Below are positions 43,925 through 53,034 of a stretch of 64,000 nt of DNA, in pieces (position 1 is the stretch's first letter; every line of letters starts with the position of its first letter). The DNA is from Collinsella sp. TF06-26 (lineage in GTDB: Bacteria; Actinomycetota; Coriobacteriia; Coriobacteriales; Coriobacteriaceae). The position numbers were made by a program, and so were the translations under genes. Location of the stretch: contig NZ_NKXR01000002.1 of NCBI RefSeq assembly GCF_002232035.1, positions 1 to 64,000 on the forward strand, read 5' to 3'. Below the pieces are notes generated by a model. It searched no databases. It was not told the DNA's origin and was given only the letters and a program-made list of their open reading frames with translations.

Positions 43925-44036
43925 GGGCGGCCCTTTCTCCTAGAAGTTTGCAACCATGGTAGCCGATTTGCGCATGGCCTCGCCCGCGGCGGTAGAATTG
44001 GTCAACCCGAAACACCGCAACGAACGGAAGACTCAC

Positions 44037-45455
44037 ATGGCCCTCATCACTTCGTACCACGTCCCCGGCCTGTATGTCGAGGACCACAGCATCGACGTCC
44101 CCCTCGACTGGCGCGGCCTGGAGCCGATGCTCCTGGCCGTCGGCAGCACCATGCGCCGCGGCGCTATACCGACACCCATCGCCGGCGCGCCCGAGAGCAT
44201 CAAGCTCTTCTACCGTGTGGTTTGCGCGCCCGACCGCATCAACGACGACCTGCCGCTGCTCCTGTTTTTGCAGGGCGGCCCCGGCGGCGAGAGCCCGCGT
44301 CCGCTGTCGCCCACAAGCGACGGCTGGATCGAGGAGGCCGTCAAGCACTTCCGCGTGGTCCTTCCCGACCAGCGCGGCACCGGACGCAGTAGCTGCGTGG
44401 ACGGACGCACGATCAAGGCACTGGGTGATCGCGCAACGGCCGCCGGCGCCGATACAGCACGCTCGCAGGCGGACTTCCTCAAGCGTCACCTCGCCAGCTC
44501 CATCGTGCGCGATTTTGAGTACCTGCGCCTGGTGGGCTTTGGCGGCAAGCCGTGGGTCACGCTCGGGCAGAGCTACGGCGGCTTTTTGACGCTGAGCTAT
44601 CTGTCGCTCTTCCCCGAGGGCGTGGCGGCAAGCTTTACCTGTGGTGGCATTCCGCACGTGCCGGCGAGCGCCAGCGAGGTCTACGCGCACACCTTCCCGC
44701 GCATGGCCGCCAAGACGCAGCAGTATTACGATCGCTACCCCGCTGACGTCGAGCGCGTGGCAGCCCTGGCCGATGCGCTCGAGGCTCAGAAGCCCGTGCT
44801 GCCCGACGGCTCGCCAATGACGGTCGAGCGCCTACAGCTCATGGGCAGCGACTTTGGCATGAAGCCGAGCTTTGAGCGCATGCATTGGATTATCGATCAC
44901 GCGTTTGTTACAGGCGACGGTACGCTGAGCTGCGGCTCTTCGGTATCCGACAGCTTTTTGATGCGCGCCTTCGAGCGCACCAACACGCGCACGAATCCGC
45001 TGTACTGGACGCTGCAGGAGTTCATATACGCCGACGGTGACACTATGCCCATTGGCTGGGCCGCAGCTGAAGAGAAGGCACACCACGCCGAGTTCGACAC
45101 CCTCGCGCGCCCGCTCATGTTTACCGGCGAGGCCATATTCCCGTGGATGTTCGAGCAGATGCCCGAGCTCAAGCCCTTCAAGCCCGCCATGGACCTGCTG
45201 ATGGAAGACACCAGCTGGGACAAGATCTATGACCCGCAGCGCCTGGCCTGCAACGAGGTGCCGCTCCAGGCCGCGGTGTACTTCGATGACATGTACGTCG
45301 ATTCGAGTCTGCAGCTCGACACGCTCAGCCGCGTGGGCAACTCGCACGCCTGGGTAACCAACGAGTTCGAGCACGACGGCCTGCACGGCAGTGTGGTATT
45401 CAAGCACCTCTTCGACGAGTCCCTCAACCGCGGAGACCTGCGCCGAATCTTCTAG
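44037..45455 (+). CDS. Alpha/beta hydrolase, prolyl aminopeptidase-like (S33)
   Basis: A 472-residue serine hydrolase resembling proline iminopeptidases. The oxyanion region LQGGPGGES (78-86), VLPDQRGTGRSS and the nucleophile elbow GQSYGG (177-182, S179) are clear. A C-terminal HDGLHGS region may hold the catalytic histidine. It would remove N-terminal proline from peptides, consistent with its place between proA and proB. The start at 44037 is chosen as the first ATG near CGGAAG. No signal peptide is seen. Confidence 0.82.
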   Translation: MALITSYHVPGLYVEDHSIDVPLDWRGLEPMLLAVGSTMRRGAIPTPIAGAPESIKLFYRVVCAPDRINDDLPLLLFLQGGPGGESPRPLSPTSDGWIEEAVKHFRVVLPDQRGTGRSSCVDGRTIKALGDRATAAGADTARSQADFLKRHLASSIVRDFEYLRLVGFGGKPWVTLGQSYGGFLTLSYLSLFPEGVAASFTCGGIPHVPASASEVYAHTFPRMAAKTQQYYDRYPADVERVAALADALEAQKPVLPDGSPMTVERLQLMGSDFGMKPSFERMHWIIDHAFVTGDGTLSCGSSVSDSFLMRAFERTNTRTNPLYWTLQEFIYADGDTMPIGWAAAEEKAHHAEFDTLARPLMFTGEAIFPWMFEQMPELKPFKPAMDLLMEDTSWDKIYDPQRLACNEVPLQAAVYFDDMYVDSSLQLDTLSRVGNSHAWVTNEFEHDGLHGSVVFKHLFDESLNRGDLRRIF

Positions 45456-45458
45456 CAA

Positions 45459-45508
45459 AGGAGTGTCCCCACCTGCCGGCACAATAGGAACGTCCCCAAG
45501 TGCCGGAA
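45459..45508. repeat. Palindromic repeat family B, copy near proB
   Basis: Tandem half-units with CTGCCGGCACAATAGG, AACGTCCCC and AAGTGCCGG words, matching the longer array at 58076-58178. Confidence 0.6.
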
Positions 45509-45511
45509 AAG

Positions 45512-45555
45512 GAGAGGCAGCACTGCTGGCAAAACGAGCCGCAGCGCTGCCTCTC
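45512..45555. terminator. Hairpin between the prolyl-aminopeptidase-like gene and proB
   Basis: A stem GAGAGGCAGCACTGC/GCAGCGCTGCCTCTC with one mismatch. It lies immediately before the proB stop (minus strand) and after the convergent peptidase gene. Confidence 0.75.
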
Positions 45556-45556
45556 T

Positions 45557-46684
45557 TTATGCAAACACTATCAAGTTGTCCCTATGGATTGCGGGCTTCT
45601 CGGCCAGGTCTGCGAGCAGGCGGTTGCTGGCAATCTGGTCCTGGCGGCGGCCGGCTGCAAGCTCCAGCACGTCCGAATCGGCCTCGGCGATACCACGGGC
45701 GACAACCATGCCGCTCGGGTCGCACACGTCGAGCACATCGCCCTCGGCAAACTGGCCATCGACCTCGCGAATACCCACCGCGAGCAGCGACGATCCGCGG
45801 CTGACCAGCGCCTTCGCGGCGCCGTCATCGACCGTCACCGAGCCGTGCGCCTTGTCGCCCAGTGCAATCCACAACTTGCGCGGCGCAATGTCCAGGCGCT
45901 CCGCCGGCGGATCGAACAGCGTACCCACGCTCTCGCCGCGGGCCAGACGCACGAGCGCATCGGGCTCCTCGCCCGAGCAAATCACGCTTTGAATGCCCGC
46001 CGTCATGAGAATGCGGCTCGCGCGAATCTTGGTGATCATGCCGCCCGTACCCACCGATGTGGAAGAATCGCCCGCCGAGGCGATAATCTTGGCATCGATC
46101 TTATGCACGACCGGGATAAACTCGGCCGTCGGATCCTCATGCGGATTGGCGGTGTAGAGGCCATCGATGTCCGAGAGCGTCACGCACAGATCGGCAGAAA
46201 CCAGGCAGCTCACAAGCGCCGCCAGCGTGTCGTTGTCGCCAAACTTGATCTCATCGACGGTGACGGTATCGTTCTCGTTGACGACCGGCACCACACCAAG
46301 CTCCACAAGGCGAAGCAGGGCGTCGCGCGCGTGCAGGTAGGACGTGCGGCGCGCCGTGTCGTGACGCGTGAGCAGCACGAGCGAGGTGAGCAGGTCGCGC
46401 GCATGGAACTCCTCGTCGTAGGCCGACGAGATGATGCACTGACCGGCCGAGGCGCAGGCCTGCAGGCTCGGCAGGTCGCCGACCGGCTTACGGTCGAAGC
46501 CCAGCACGGGATAGCCGCAGGCAATGGCGCCCGAGCTCACCACGATCAGGCGCCAGCCAAGCTCGCGCAGCGCTGCGGCCTGGTCGGCAAGCCCGCCGAT
46601 AAAGGCGCGGTTGACCTTGCCGTCGGCGCCCACCACCGTGGACGAACCGATCTTTACCACCATCGTTTTATAAGAAGTCGTCAT
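45557..46684 (-). CDS. proB: Glutamate 5-kinase
   Basis: A 375-residue ProB, the first enzyme of proline synthesis. It has MVVKIGSSTVV, LIVVSSGAIACGY, ARRTSYLHARDAL, VVPVVNENDTV, FGDNDTLAALV, LSDIDGLYTANP and STSVGTGGMITKI. A C-terminal PUA-like domain begins near residue 280 (KLWIALGDKAHGSVTVDDGA). No clear ribosome-binding site is present at ATG 46684; an ATG 7 codons in is also possible. It is the gene following pncB on the minus strand. Confidence 0.96.
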   Translation of the reverse strand: MTTSYKTMVVKIGSSTVVGADGKVNRAFIGGLADQAAALRELGWRLIVVSSGAIACGYPVLGFDRKPVGDLPSLQACASAGQCIISSAYDEEFHARDLLTSLVLLTRHDTARRTSYLHARDALLRLVELGVVPVVNENDTVTVDEIKFGDNDTLAALVSCLVSADLCVTLSDIDGLYTANPHEDPTAEFIPVVHKIDAKIIASAGDSSTSVGTGGMITKIRASRILMTAGIQSVICSGEEPDALVRLARGESVGTLFDPPAERLDIAPRKLWIALGDKAHGSVTVDDGAAKALVSRGSSLLAVGIREVDGQFAEGDVLDVCDPSGMVVARGIAEADSDVLELAAGRRQDQIASNRLLADLAEKPAIHRDNLIVFA

Positions 46685-46724
46685 ACGTCAAACCAATCGA
46701 ATGTTCAGCGAACGGGCGAGCGAG

Positions 46725-46763
46725 AAAATAATCCGTGTTCCTCCGTCCCCTTCGGATTATTTT
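46725..46763 (-). terminator. Terminator of pncB
   Basis: A perfect stem AAAATAATCCG/CGGATTATTTT that includes the pncB stop codon region, with a loop of 17 bases. A T run ends the minus-strand copy. Confidence 0.7.
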
Positions 46764-48262
46764 GCCCAGGGGAAGGCCGAAGCCGCGGCCATGTTCTTGC
46801 GCACGAGCTCGTCGCGCACCTGAGCCAGGCCCTGTTCCATGCCCACCACATAGGTCTGCGGGTACAGGAAGCGCTTGAAAGCTGCGTCCAGATGATCGAG
46901 TGCCCAAGCACAGCGCTCGCGCGCGTCCTGGATGCTCTCACGCGGAGCCACCGCGCTGCCATCGCGCACGATCGGCACCAGCAGCTCGCGATACTCAAGT
47001 TCGGACACGTCGGTCACCAGGGCGGCATCATTCACGGCCACGAGGGTATTGCCGCGCGCGGCGCCCTCCCCCGCCAGATGGTCCTCGTCGTAGATCATGT
47101 CGCAGACCGGGCCGCCAAAGCCGTCGTAATAACGGCGCACGCGTTGCACACCCGGGATCGTGCGCTTGTATGGCTGCTCAGAGAGCTTGACCACCGGCGT
47201 CCATGGATCTGCCTCGCTCGCACGGCGGGCGGAAAGCTTGTACACGCCGCCCAGCGCCGGCTGGTCATAGCAGGTCGCAAGCTTGGTACCCACGCCAAAG
47301 CTGTCGATGGGCGCGCCCTGGTCGAGCAGCGACTGAATCGTGTACTCATCCAAATCGTTAGAAACCGAGATCCCCACATAGGGCAGGCCCTCGGCATCAA
47401 AACGGCCGCGCACATACTTGGAGAGCTTGGCGAGGTCGCCGGAGTCGATGCGAATGGCCGACAGACGCTCGCCCACCGCTTCCATCTCCTTGGCAACCGT
47501 AATGGCATGTTCACAGCCCTCGCGCACGTCATAGGTGTCGATGAGCAGCGTACAGTTCTTGGGGCTCGACTTGGCAAAGGCGCGGAAGGCCTCGAGCTCG
47601 GAATCGAAGCTCATCACCCAGCTGTGCGCATGCGTGCCAAAGACGGGAATACCGTAGCGGCGGCCGGCGAGCACATTGGACGTAGAGGAGCAGCCGGCAA
47701 CGTAGCTCGCGCGCGCGACGGCCAAGCCGCCATCGGGACCCTGAGCGCGGCGCAGGCCAAACTCGGCAACGGGACGGCCGTCCGCCGCCAGCACCACGCG
47801 CGCCGTCTTGGTGGCGACAAGCGTCTGGAACCCAACGATGTTGAGCAGCGCCGTCTCGAGCAGCTGGCACTCCAGCGCGGGGCCGGTGACGCGAACCATG
47901 GGCTCGCGCGGAAAGACGAGCTCGCCCTCGGGCACGGCGTCGATGTTTACATGCGCACGAAAATCGCGCAGGTAGTCGAGGAATCCAGGCTTGAACATCG
48001 CGCCGCCGGCCGGGGCCTGGAGCGAGGCGAGGTAGTCGATGTCCTCGGGCGTAAAGTGCAGATTCTCGACCAGCTCGGGCAGTTCGGCGGTGCCGCACAT
48101 GACGGCATAGGCGCTGCCAAAAGGATGGTCGCGGTAAAACGCGGTAAAACAACCCTGCTCATTGGCCTTGCCGCTCTCCCACAGGCCCTGGGCCATAGTG
48201 AGCTCGTACAGATCGGTGAGCATTGCAATGTCGGTGGGATGCGAGATGTCGGTCAAAGCCAT
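46757..48262 (-). CDS. pncB: Nicotinate phosphoribosyltransferase
   Basis: A 501-residue PncB, which converts nicotinate to NaMN in NAD salvage. It has MLTDLYELTMAQGLWESG, FTAFYRDHPFGSAYAVMCG, EFGLRRAQGPDG, VAGCSSTSNVLAG, GTHAHSW, RIDSGDLAKLSK and SFGVGTKLATCYDQPALGGVYKL. GAAAGGT precedes the ATG. No other NAD gene is next to it, although a NadB-like flavoprotein lies elsewhere in the window. Confidence 0.95.
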   Translation of the reverse strand: MALTDISHPTDIAMLTDLYELTMAQGLWESGKANEQGCFTAFYRDHPFGSAYAVMCGTAELPELVENLHFTPEDIDYLASLQAPAGGAMFKPGFLDYLRDFRAHVNIDAVPEGELVFPREPMVRVTGPALECQLLETALLNIVGFQTLVATKTARVVLAADGRPVAEFGLRRAQGPDGGLAVARASYVAGCSSTSNVLAGRRYGIPVFGTHAHSWVMSFDSELEAFRAFAKSSPKNCTLLIDTYDVREGCEHAITVAKEMEAVGERLSAIRIDSGDLAKLSKYVRGRFDAEGLPYVGISVSNDLDEYTIQSLLDQGAPIDSFGVGTKLATCYDQPALGGVYKLSARRASEADPWTPVVKLSEQPYKRTIPGVQRVRRYYDGFGGPVCDMIYDEDHLAGEGAARGNTLVAVNDAALVTDVSELEYRELLVPIVRDGSAVAPRESIQDARERCAWALDHLDAAFKRFLYPQTYVVGMEQGLAQVRDELVRKNMAAASAFPWAK

Positions 48263-48346
48263 GGGGCGACCTTTCGGATGCGCTGTGCAGAGGTTGAGGG
48301 TTGGAAAAGGGCAGAGTGTTCGGGCATGGCACCCAGCGCGAATGGG

Positions 48347-48787
48347 CTAGAGCAGGCCCATGCTGGTCAGGATCGTGTAGCCCATAAAGATGACAAACGC
48401 GATGAGGGCAAGGACAATGATGATTTTTTGAGCCGGCGCCATGCCAGGGATCTCGTTCTCGCCCGTGGGCTCCTTGGAGGTAACCATGCGCTGGGCAAAG
48501 GTCATCTCGTCACGGCTCGGCTTGGGCTCGACGGACTTGGAACGAGCGACCTTTTTAGGCTGAGGTTTAGGTGCGGTGGGCGCGGGCTTCGCGGCGGCGG
48601 GCTTGGGCGCGGGGGCGACGTTCGCAGCGGCCTCCTCGGCCTTCTCGCACTCGGCACGCAGGGCGGCCAGCTCCTCACGCTCGCGGCGTGCCTCTTCCTG
48701 GGCCTCGCGACGAGCTTTCTCGGCGCGGAGCTCTTCCAACTCGGCGCGTTCCTCGGCAGACAGTGGTTGGGACTCAAGCTTGGCCAT
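48347..48787 (-). CDS. Small tail-anchored, coiled-coil protein, unknown function
   Basis: A 146-residue protein. Residues 1-55 form a highly charged, probable coiled coil (AEERAELEELRAEKARREAQ). A proline/alanine/lysine-rich linker follows, and a single hydrophobic segment (IIIVLALIAFVIFMGYTIL) ends the protein. I do not recognise a family. ATG at 48787 follows GAAAGGG. A likely inner-membrane tail-anchored protein, possibly a cell-envelope adaptor. It is close to pncB on the same strand. Confidence 0.7.
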   Translation of the reverse strand: MAKLESQPLSAEERAELEELRAEKARREAQEEARREREELAALRAECEKAEEAAANVAPAPKPAAAKPAPTAPKPQPKKVARSKSVEPKPSRDEMTFAQRMVTSKEPTGENEIPGMAPAQKIIIVLALIAFVIFMGYTILTSMGLL

Positions 48788-48851
48788 GGTACAGCCCTTT
48801 CTTTTAAAAAAAGCCGCCGACACAATGTCAGCGGCTTATCAAATCCAAGGG

Positions 48852-48924
48852 TGGAGACGAAGGGAGTCGAACCCTCGGCCTCTGCCATGCGACGGCAGCG
48901 CTCTCCCAACTGAGCTACGTCCCC
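48852..48924 (-). tRNA. tRNA-Ala (CGC)
   Basis: A 73-base tRNA with acceptor GGGGACG/CGTCTCC that includes the G3-U70 alanine identity pair. The anticodon loop is GTCGCAT (anticodon CGC). CCA is not encoded. Confidence 0.95.
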
Positions 48925-48977
48925 AGGACAAGTTGATATTTTACCTACGGCTCGCCAACTGTCAACGCCCAATACCC

Positions 48978-49081
48978 AGTCTTTTTGGGACGGGGCTGTT
49001 TTAGCTACCCCGACAGACAACGCGAACGGTTTGGTCGAACAGCGGCAGGGGTAGCTAAAACAGCCCCGTCCCAAAAAGACT
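48978..49081. repeat. 104-bp element with perfect 34-bp inverted repeats
   Basis: Arms at 48978-49011 and 49048-49081 are perfect inverted copies, each containing TTTTTGGGACGGGGCTGTTT and TAGCTACCCC. The 36-base interior is non-coding. Related half-sites occur near 49094 and 60183-60203. Confidence 0.85.
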
Positions 49082-49103
49082 ACTCAAAGAGTCTCGTCCC
49101 AGA

Positions 49104-50048
49104 TTAGCTGGTTTGAGCACTAGTAAGAACACCGGTGGTATCGAACGCCGGGGTAAAGCTCTCGTCTACCGCGCCGCCTTCTTGCCAAAACATCGTCGTA
49201 AAGCCCAGGTCGTCGGCATGGTCGAGCACCTGCTCATACTCCTCGCGCGTCACGGCGCGCGCCAGGTCGCCGCCTTGTTCGCGCATGAGTGCATTGGGCG
49301 TGTACTGGTTCATGACCGAGATCGGCACGTCGCCCACCGTCTGCCACACCAGGTCTAACACGCGGCACGAATCGTCGGCATGCCCCGGCAGCACCAGGTG
49401 ACGCACGATCATGCCGCGCCTCATGAGCCCGTCCTCGTCTACCAGTTCTCCCCCGCGGCGCTCAATCTCGCGCGCCATCTGGGCCAGACCCGACACGGTC
49501 ACGCGCGGGTAGTCCTTAATATGAGAAAGCGACTGCGCAAGCCCGGCATCGGCATATTTAAAGTCCGTAAGCCACACGTCGACCAGGTCGCCCAGCGCCG
49601 CCACGGCACTCGCGCGCTCGTAACCACTCGTGTTGTAGACAATTGGGATGACCAACCCGCGCGTCCGTGCCGCGGCAATCGTGGCAGGCAACAGGTGCGC
49701 ATAGTGCGTCGCCGTCACCAGGTTGATGTTATTGGCGCCCTGGTCCTGCAGCTCCAGCATAATCTCGACCAAACGCTCGGGCGAAATCTCAAGACCGAAA
49801 TTGCCCGTCGAGATCTCGTGGTTTTGGCAGTAGATACATTTGAGCGAACAGCCGCTAAAGAAAATCGTACCCGAGCCGGCCTCGCCCGAGATAGGCGGCT
49901 CCTCCCACATATGAAGCGCTGCGCGGGCCACCTTAAGCGTGTTGTCGGCGCCGCACACGCCACGCGTGCCCTCGTCGCGCGCCGCACCGCAACGGCGCGG
50001 ACACAAATGGCAGGCGGGCGAAAAAAGTTCGGTCAACGACGTCGGCAT
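49104..50048 (-). CDS. Radical SAM protein, PflA/COG1313-like
   Basis: A 314-residue radical SAM protein of the COG1313 group, related to pyruvate formate-lyase activases. The N-terminus has CHLCPRRCG, followed by the cluster motif C-S-L-K-C-I-Y-C and QNHEIS. Later pieces are DVWLTDFKYAD and IVRHLVLPGH. It probably uses a [4Fe-4S] cluster to generate a radical, and the target protein is unknown. ATG at 50048 is preferred because GGAG lies 9 bases upstream. It is next to tRNA-Ala and a probable 6S-like RNA. Confidence 0.85.
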   Translation of the reverse strand: MPTSLTELFSPACHLCPRRCGAARDEGTRGVCGADNTLKVARAALHMWEEPPISGEAGSGTIFFSGCSLKCIYCQNHEISTGNFGLEISPERLVEIMLELQDQGANNINLVTATHYAHLLPATIAAARTRGLVIPIVYNTSGYERASAVAALGDLVDVWLTDFKYADAGLAQSLSHIKDYPRVTVSGLAQMAREIERRGGELVDEDGLMRRGMIVRHLVLPGHADDSCRVLDLVWQTVGDVPISVMNQYTPNALMREQGGDLARAVTREEYEQVLDHADDLGFTTMFWQEGGAVDESFTPAFDTTGVLTSAQTS

Positions 50049-50161
50049 AAAAACATGCTCCAAAACAATGATTCAGCAGCTCAAACGTAAAGGGACCAAC
50101 CGCACAGACGGCTCGAGCCCAAGGCGCCGTAATCGTCCGACACGATTTTTATAATGTCAAG

Positions 50162-50345
50162 ACTGGAATCGACAAAGTGCCGCTTTATGATGTAGGTATT
50201 CCGCCCCCCGCGGAGCAACTGGGTGAACCGTCGCGTTTATTTAGGGAGCCCACACAGTCGTACCTAGTACAGGTATCCTTCGTTGTTAAGGACGCTGGAA
50301 CAGTCGATGAGGGCACCCACCTGTTTTAGGTGGGTTCATTTTCGT
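50162..50345 (+). ncRNA. Probable 6S-like RNA with terminator
   Basis: A roughly 184-base non-coding unit. A TATAAT word lies at 50150-50155, and a strong terminator stem ACCCACCT/AGGTGGGT with a T-rich tail ends at about 50345. GACTG near the 5' end can pair with CAGTC near the 3' end, and a further ATCGAC/GTCGAT pair is possible, consistent with the closing stem of a 6S RNA. The size and G+C-rich, gene-free context fit. I could not fold it or confirm the central bubble. Confidence 0.5.
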
Positions 50346-50354
50346 AACGTGGGG

Positions 50355-50381
50355 GGTGGTTTTCATTTGCCGAAAACCACC
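50355..50381. repeat. Short perfect hairpin
   Basis: A stem GGTGGTTTTC/GAAAACCACC with a 7-base loop. Its arms resemble the outer part of family A repeats, so it may be a degenerate or rearranged member. Confidence 0.6.
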
Positions 50382-50570
50382 ATTACAGCCCATATGGATC
50401 CCCGCCGGTATCCCGACAAGCCATCGACAACATCCCAATATCTGGTAAGCGCGTGATTATCGCTGCATGCAATTCCATGCACCCCCGTGGTCGAGTATCA
50501 TGGGTCAGCTATGCCTTTTTGCGTAGCAACCTTTGACCTTTTCCTTCGACGCTTGGCGGTTTTTAGATTC

Positions 50571-51770
50571 ATGGCTTCATCCCCGAGCTACATACCGTAT
50601 CTATGCGTGGCAGCGACGGCCTTTATCACGACCTTCCTCACGGTGCCCCTGGTCAAGCGCTTGGCAATTAAGCTCGACGCCGTCGACTACCCTTCTAAGC
50701 GCCGCATCAACACCAAGCCCATCCCGCGTTTGGGCGGAACGGCGGTGTTTTTGGGCCTGGTCGTTGCCTGCATTGTGCAAATCCTAGGCACCTGGCACCT
50801 AGGCTGGCCGCCCGTCCTGGTGCCGCACCCGCGCCTTCACATTAGCTATCCCATGCTGGCGCTCTCCTTTACCGTCATCTTTGCGACCGGCGCTATCGAC
50901 GACGTCATCCAGCTCAAGCCCAAGCAAAAGCTGGCCGGACAGGTCCTCGCTGCGCTCATCGCCTGCGTGGGCGGTCTGCGCATCGGCGTCATCGTCAACC
51001 CGTTTGCCCCCGGCGAAATCATGCTCGGATGGCTCGCCTACCCCATCACCGTGATCTATCTGGTGGCATTCACCAACATCATTAACCTCATCGACGGCCT
51101 CGACGGCTTGGCCACGGGCATCTGCGGCATCGCGTCGTTCACCATGTTTTCGATGGCCGTTCTCTCGGGGCGCATCGACGCCGCCGCGCTCTCCATTGCG
51201 CTCTTTGGCGCCTGCCTGGCCTTTTTGCGCTACAACTTCAACCCCGCAAGCATCTTCTTGGGCGACTCGGGATCGCTGCTTCTGGGCTTTGCGCTGGGCT
51301 CCATCTCGCTGCTCAACGTGAGCCGCACCGCCGCGCTCACCTCGCTTATCATCCCGCTCATCGTTGCCGGCGTGCCCATCATCGACACGTTTAGCGCCAT
51401 CGTGCGCCGCAAGCGCGCCCACATTAGCATCGGGCAGGCCGATAAGGGCCACATCCACCACCGTCTCATTCAAGAGGGCTACAACCAAAAGCAGGCAGTG
51501 CTCCTCATCTACGCCTGGTGCATTATGCTTTCGGCCGGCGCCGCCGCGATCAACCAGGTCGAGGTGCCCATGCGCGTGCTCATCTTTACCGTGCTCGCCA
51601 TTGGCTCGGCGGCCTTTGCCAAGCATCTGCATCTGTTTGAGCCCGTGTTGCGTCACCATTACAACAAGCGCACGCACGAGGACGAGCTCGTCACCCCCGA
51701 CGATCCCGCCTTTAAGCAAGAGGAGCAGGCAGCAGAAGAACGCAAGGAAGAGCGCCACCACAGGCGCTAG
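50571..51770 (+). CDS. Undecaprenyl-phosphate glycosyl-1-phosphate transferase (WecA/TagO/MraY family)
   Basis: A 399-residue membrane enzyme with about ten transmembrane segments. It has AVDYPSKRRINTKPIPRLGG, GAIDDVIQLKPKQKLAGQ with the DD motif, NLIDGLDGLATG, NFNPASIFLGDSGSLLLG and KGHIHHRL. It starts lipid-linked sugar synthesis for wall teichoic acid or other surface glycan, probably the pathway served by the glycosyltransferase cluster. The start at 50571 is based on the position of the first membrane segment, since no good ribosome-binding site was found. Other in-frame starts lie at 50487 and 50511. Confidence 0.9.
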   Translation: MASSPSYIPYLCVAATAFITTFLTVPLVKRLAIKLDAVDYPSKRRINTKPIPRLGGTAVFLGLVVACIVQILGTWHLGWPPVLVPHPRLHISYPMLALSFTVIFATGAIDDVIQLKPKQKLAGQVLAALIACVGGLRIGVIVNPFAPGEIMLGWLAYPITVIYLVAFTNIINLIDGLDGLATGICGIASFTMFSMAVLSGRIDAAALSIALFGACLAFLRYNFNPASIFLGDSGSLLLGFALGSISLLNVSRTAALTSLIIPLIVAGVPIIDTFSAIVRRKRAHISIGQADKGHIHHRLIQEGYNQKQAVLLIYAWCIMLSAGAAAINQVEVPMRVLIFTVLAIGSAAFAKHLHLFEPVLRHHYNKRTHEDELVTPDDPAFKQEEQAAEERKEERHHRR

Positions 51771-51931
51771 GGTAAGCTGCCGAGGATGCGTCCAGACGCC
51801 GCCGGCCAAACGTGCAGCCACGCCGCGCCCATCGCACAAGCCGCCGCTCTCCCGCCCCTCGCCTACTTACGACCCGCCCCTCCAATAAACGCGTTATCAT
51901 CTTGACCCATGAACATACGTTAGGAGCAATC

Positions 51932-52981
51932 ATGCCAAACGAGAACAGCTACGAAGTCGCGCTGCAAAAGAGCAACGCCATTCGCGAGGGCCTGGCCAAA
52001 ACGCCCGAGAAGTTCACCATGCTCACCGGCGACCGCCCCACCGGCCGTCTGCACCTGGGTCACTACTTCGGCACCCTCAAGGGCCGTGTTGAGCTGCAGA
52101 ACATGGGCGCCAAGACCAACGTGCTCATCGCCGACTACCAAGTCATCACTGACCGCGATACGACCGAGCACATCCAGGACAACGTGTACAACATGGTCAT
52201 GGACTACCTTGCCTGCGGCATCGACCCCGACAAGACCATGATCTACGCGCACTCCGCCGTACCCGCCGCAAACCAGCTCATGCTGCCGTTCCTGTCGCTG
52301 GTCTCCGAGGCCGAGCTGGCGCGCAACCCCACGGTCAAGGCCGAGATGGAGGCCTCGGGCCACGAGCTCACCGGCCTTCTGCTCACCTACCCGGTGCACC
52401 AGGCCTGCGACATCCTGTTCTGCAAGGGCAATGTGGTGCCCGTCGGTCGCGACCAGCTGCCGCACATCGAGCTCACCCGCACCATCGCCCGCCGCTTTAA
52501 CAACCGCTACGGCAAGGTGTTCCCCGAGGTCGACGCACTGCTGTCCGAGACCCCGCTGCTGCCGGGCCTGGACGGTCGCAAGATGAGCAAGAGCTACGGT
52601 AACGCCATCAACATCTCGATGACCGCCGAGGAGACGGCCAAGCGCATCAAGAAGAGCCAGACCGACTCCGAGCGCATGATCACGTTCGATCCCGAGAACC
52701 GCCCCGGCGTGTCCGGTCTGCTTTCGACGGCCGCCATCTGCACCGGCCGTTCCGAAGTCGAGATTGCCGAGGAGATTGGCATGGGTGGCTCCGGCCAGCT
52801 CAAGAAGTACGTGACCGAGGCCGTCAACGAGTACTTCGCGCCGATCCGCGAGCGTCGCCAGCGCTATGAGAACGATCTGGATTACGTGAAGGACGTGCTG
52901 CACGAGGGCAACCGTCGCGCCAATGAGATCGCCGAGCAGACCCTTGCCGAGGTTCAGGACGCCATGGGCATGGTGTACTAG
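51932..52981 (+). CDS. trpS: Tryptophanyl-tRNA synthetase
   Basis: A 349-residue class I TrpRS. It has GDRPTGRLHLGHYFGTLKGR (the HIGH-type motif), VPVGRDQLPHIELTR and the KMSKS loop in GRKMSKSYGNAI. ATG at 51932 follows TAGGAGC. Two strong hairpins follow the stop. Monocistronic in appearance, with WecA upstream on the same strand. Confidence 0.96.
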   Translation: MPNENSYEVALQKSNAIREGLAKTPEKFTMLTGDRPTGRLHLGHYFGTLKGRVELQNMGAKTNVLIADYQVITDRDTTEHIQDNVYNMVMDYLACGIDPDKTMIYAHSAVPAANQLMLPFLSLVSEAELARNPTVKAEMEASGHELTGLLLTYPVHQACDILFCKGNVVPVGRDQLPHIELTRTIARRFNNRYGKVFPEVDALLSETPLLPGLDGRKMSKSYGNAINISMTAEETAKRIKKSQTDSERMITFDPENRPGVSGLLSTAAICTGRSEVEIAEEIGMGGSGQLKKYVTEAVNEYFAPIRERRQRYENDLDYVKDVLHEGNRRANEIAEQTLAEVQDAMGMVY

Positions 52982-53008
52982 GCAAAGCGCCTTCGCACAA
53001 CATAGACG

Positions 53009-53028
53009 GTGAGGCTGAATCCTCACCG
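53009..53028 (+). terminator. Hairpin after trpS, first
   Basis: A perfect 7-bp stem GGTGAGG/CCTCACC with a CTGAAT loop. Confidence 0.5.
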
Positions 53029-53034
53029 AAACAG

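Noticed and set aside
45500-48913. 1137-codon plus-strand frame across proB, pncB and tRNA-Ala
   Set aside because: It runs opposite three well-identified genes and into a tRNA, so it cannot be a real protein gene.
49380-50090. Plus-strand frame opposite the radical SAM gene
   Set aside because: The minus strand has the C-x3-C-x2-C radical SAM motif. The plus frame has no features.
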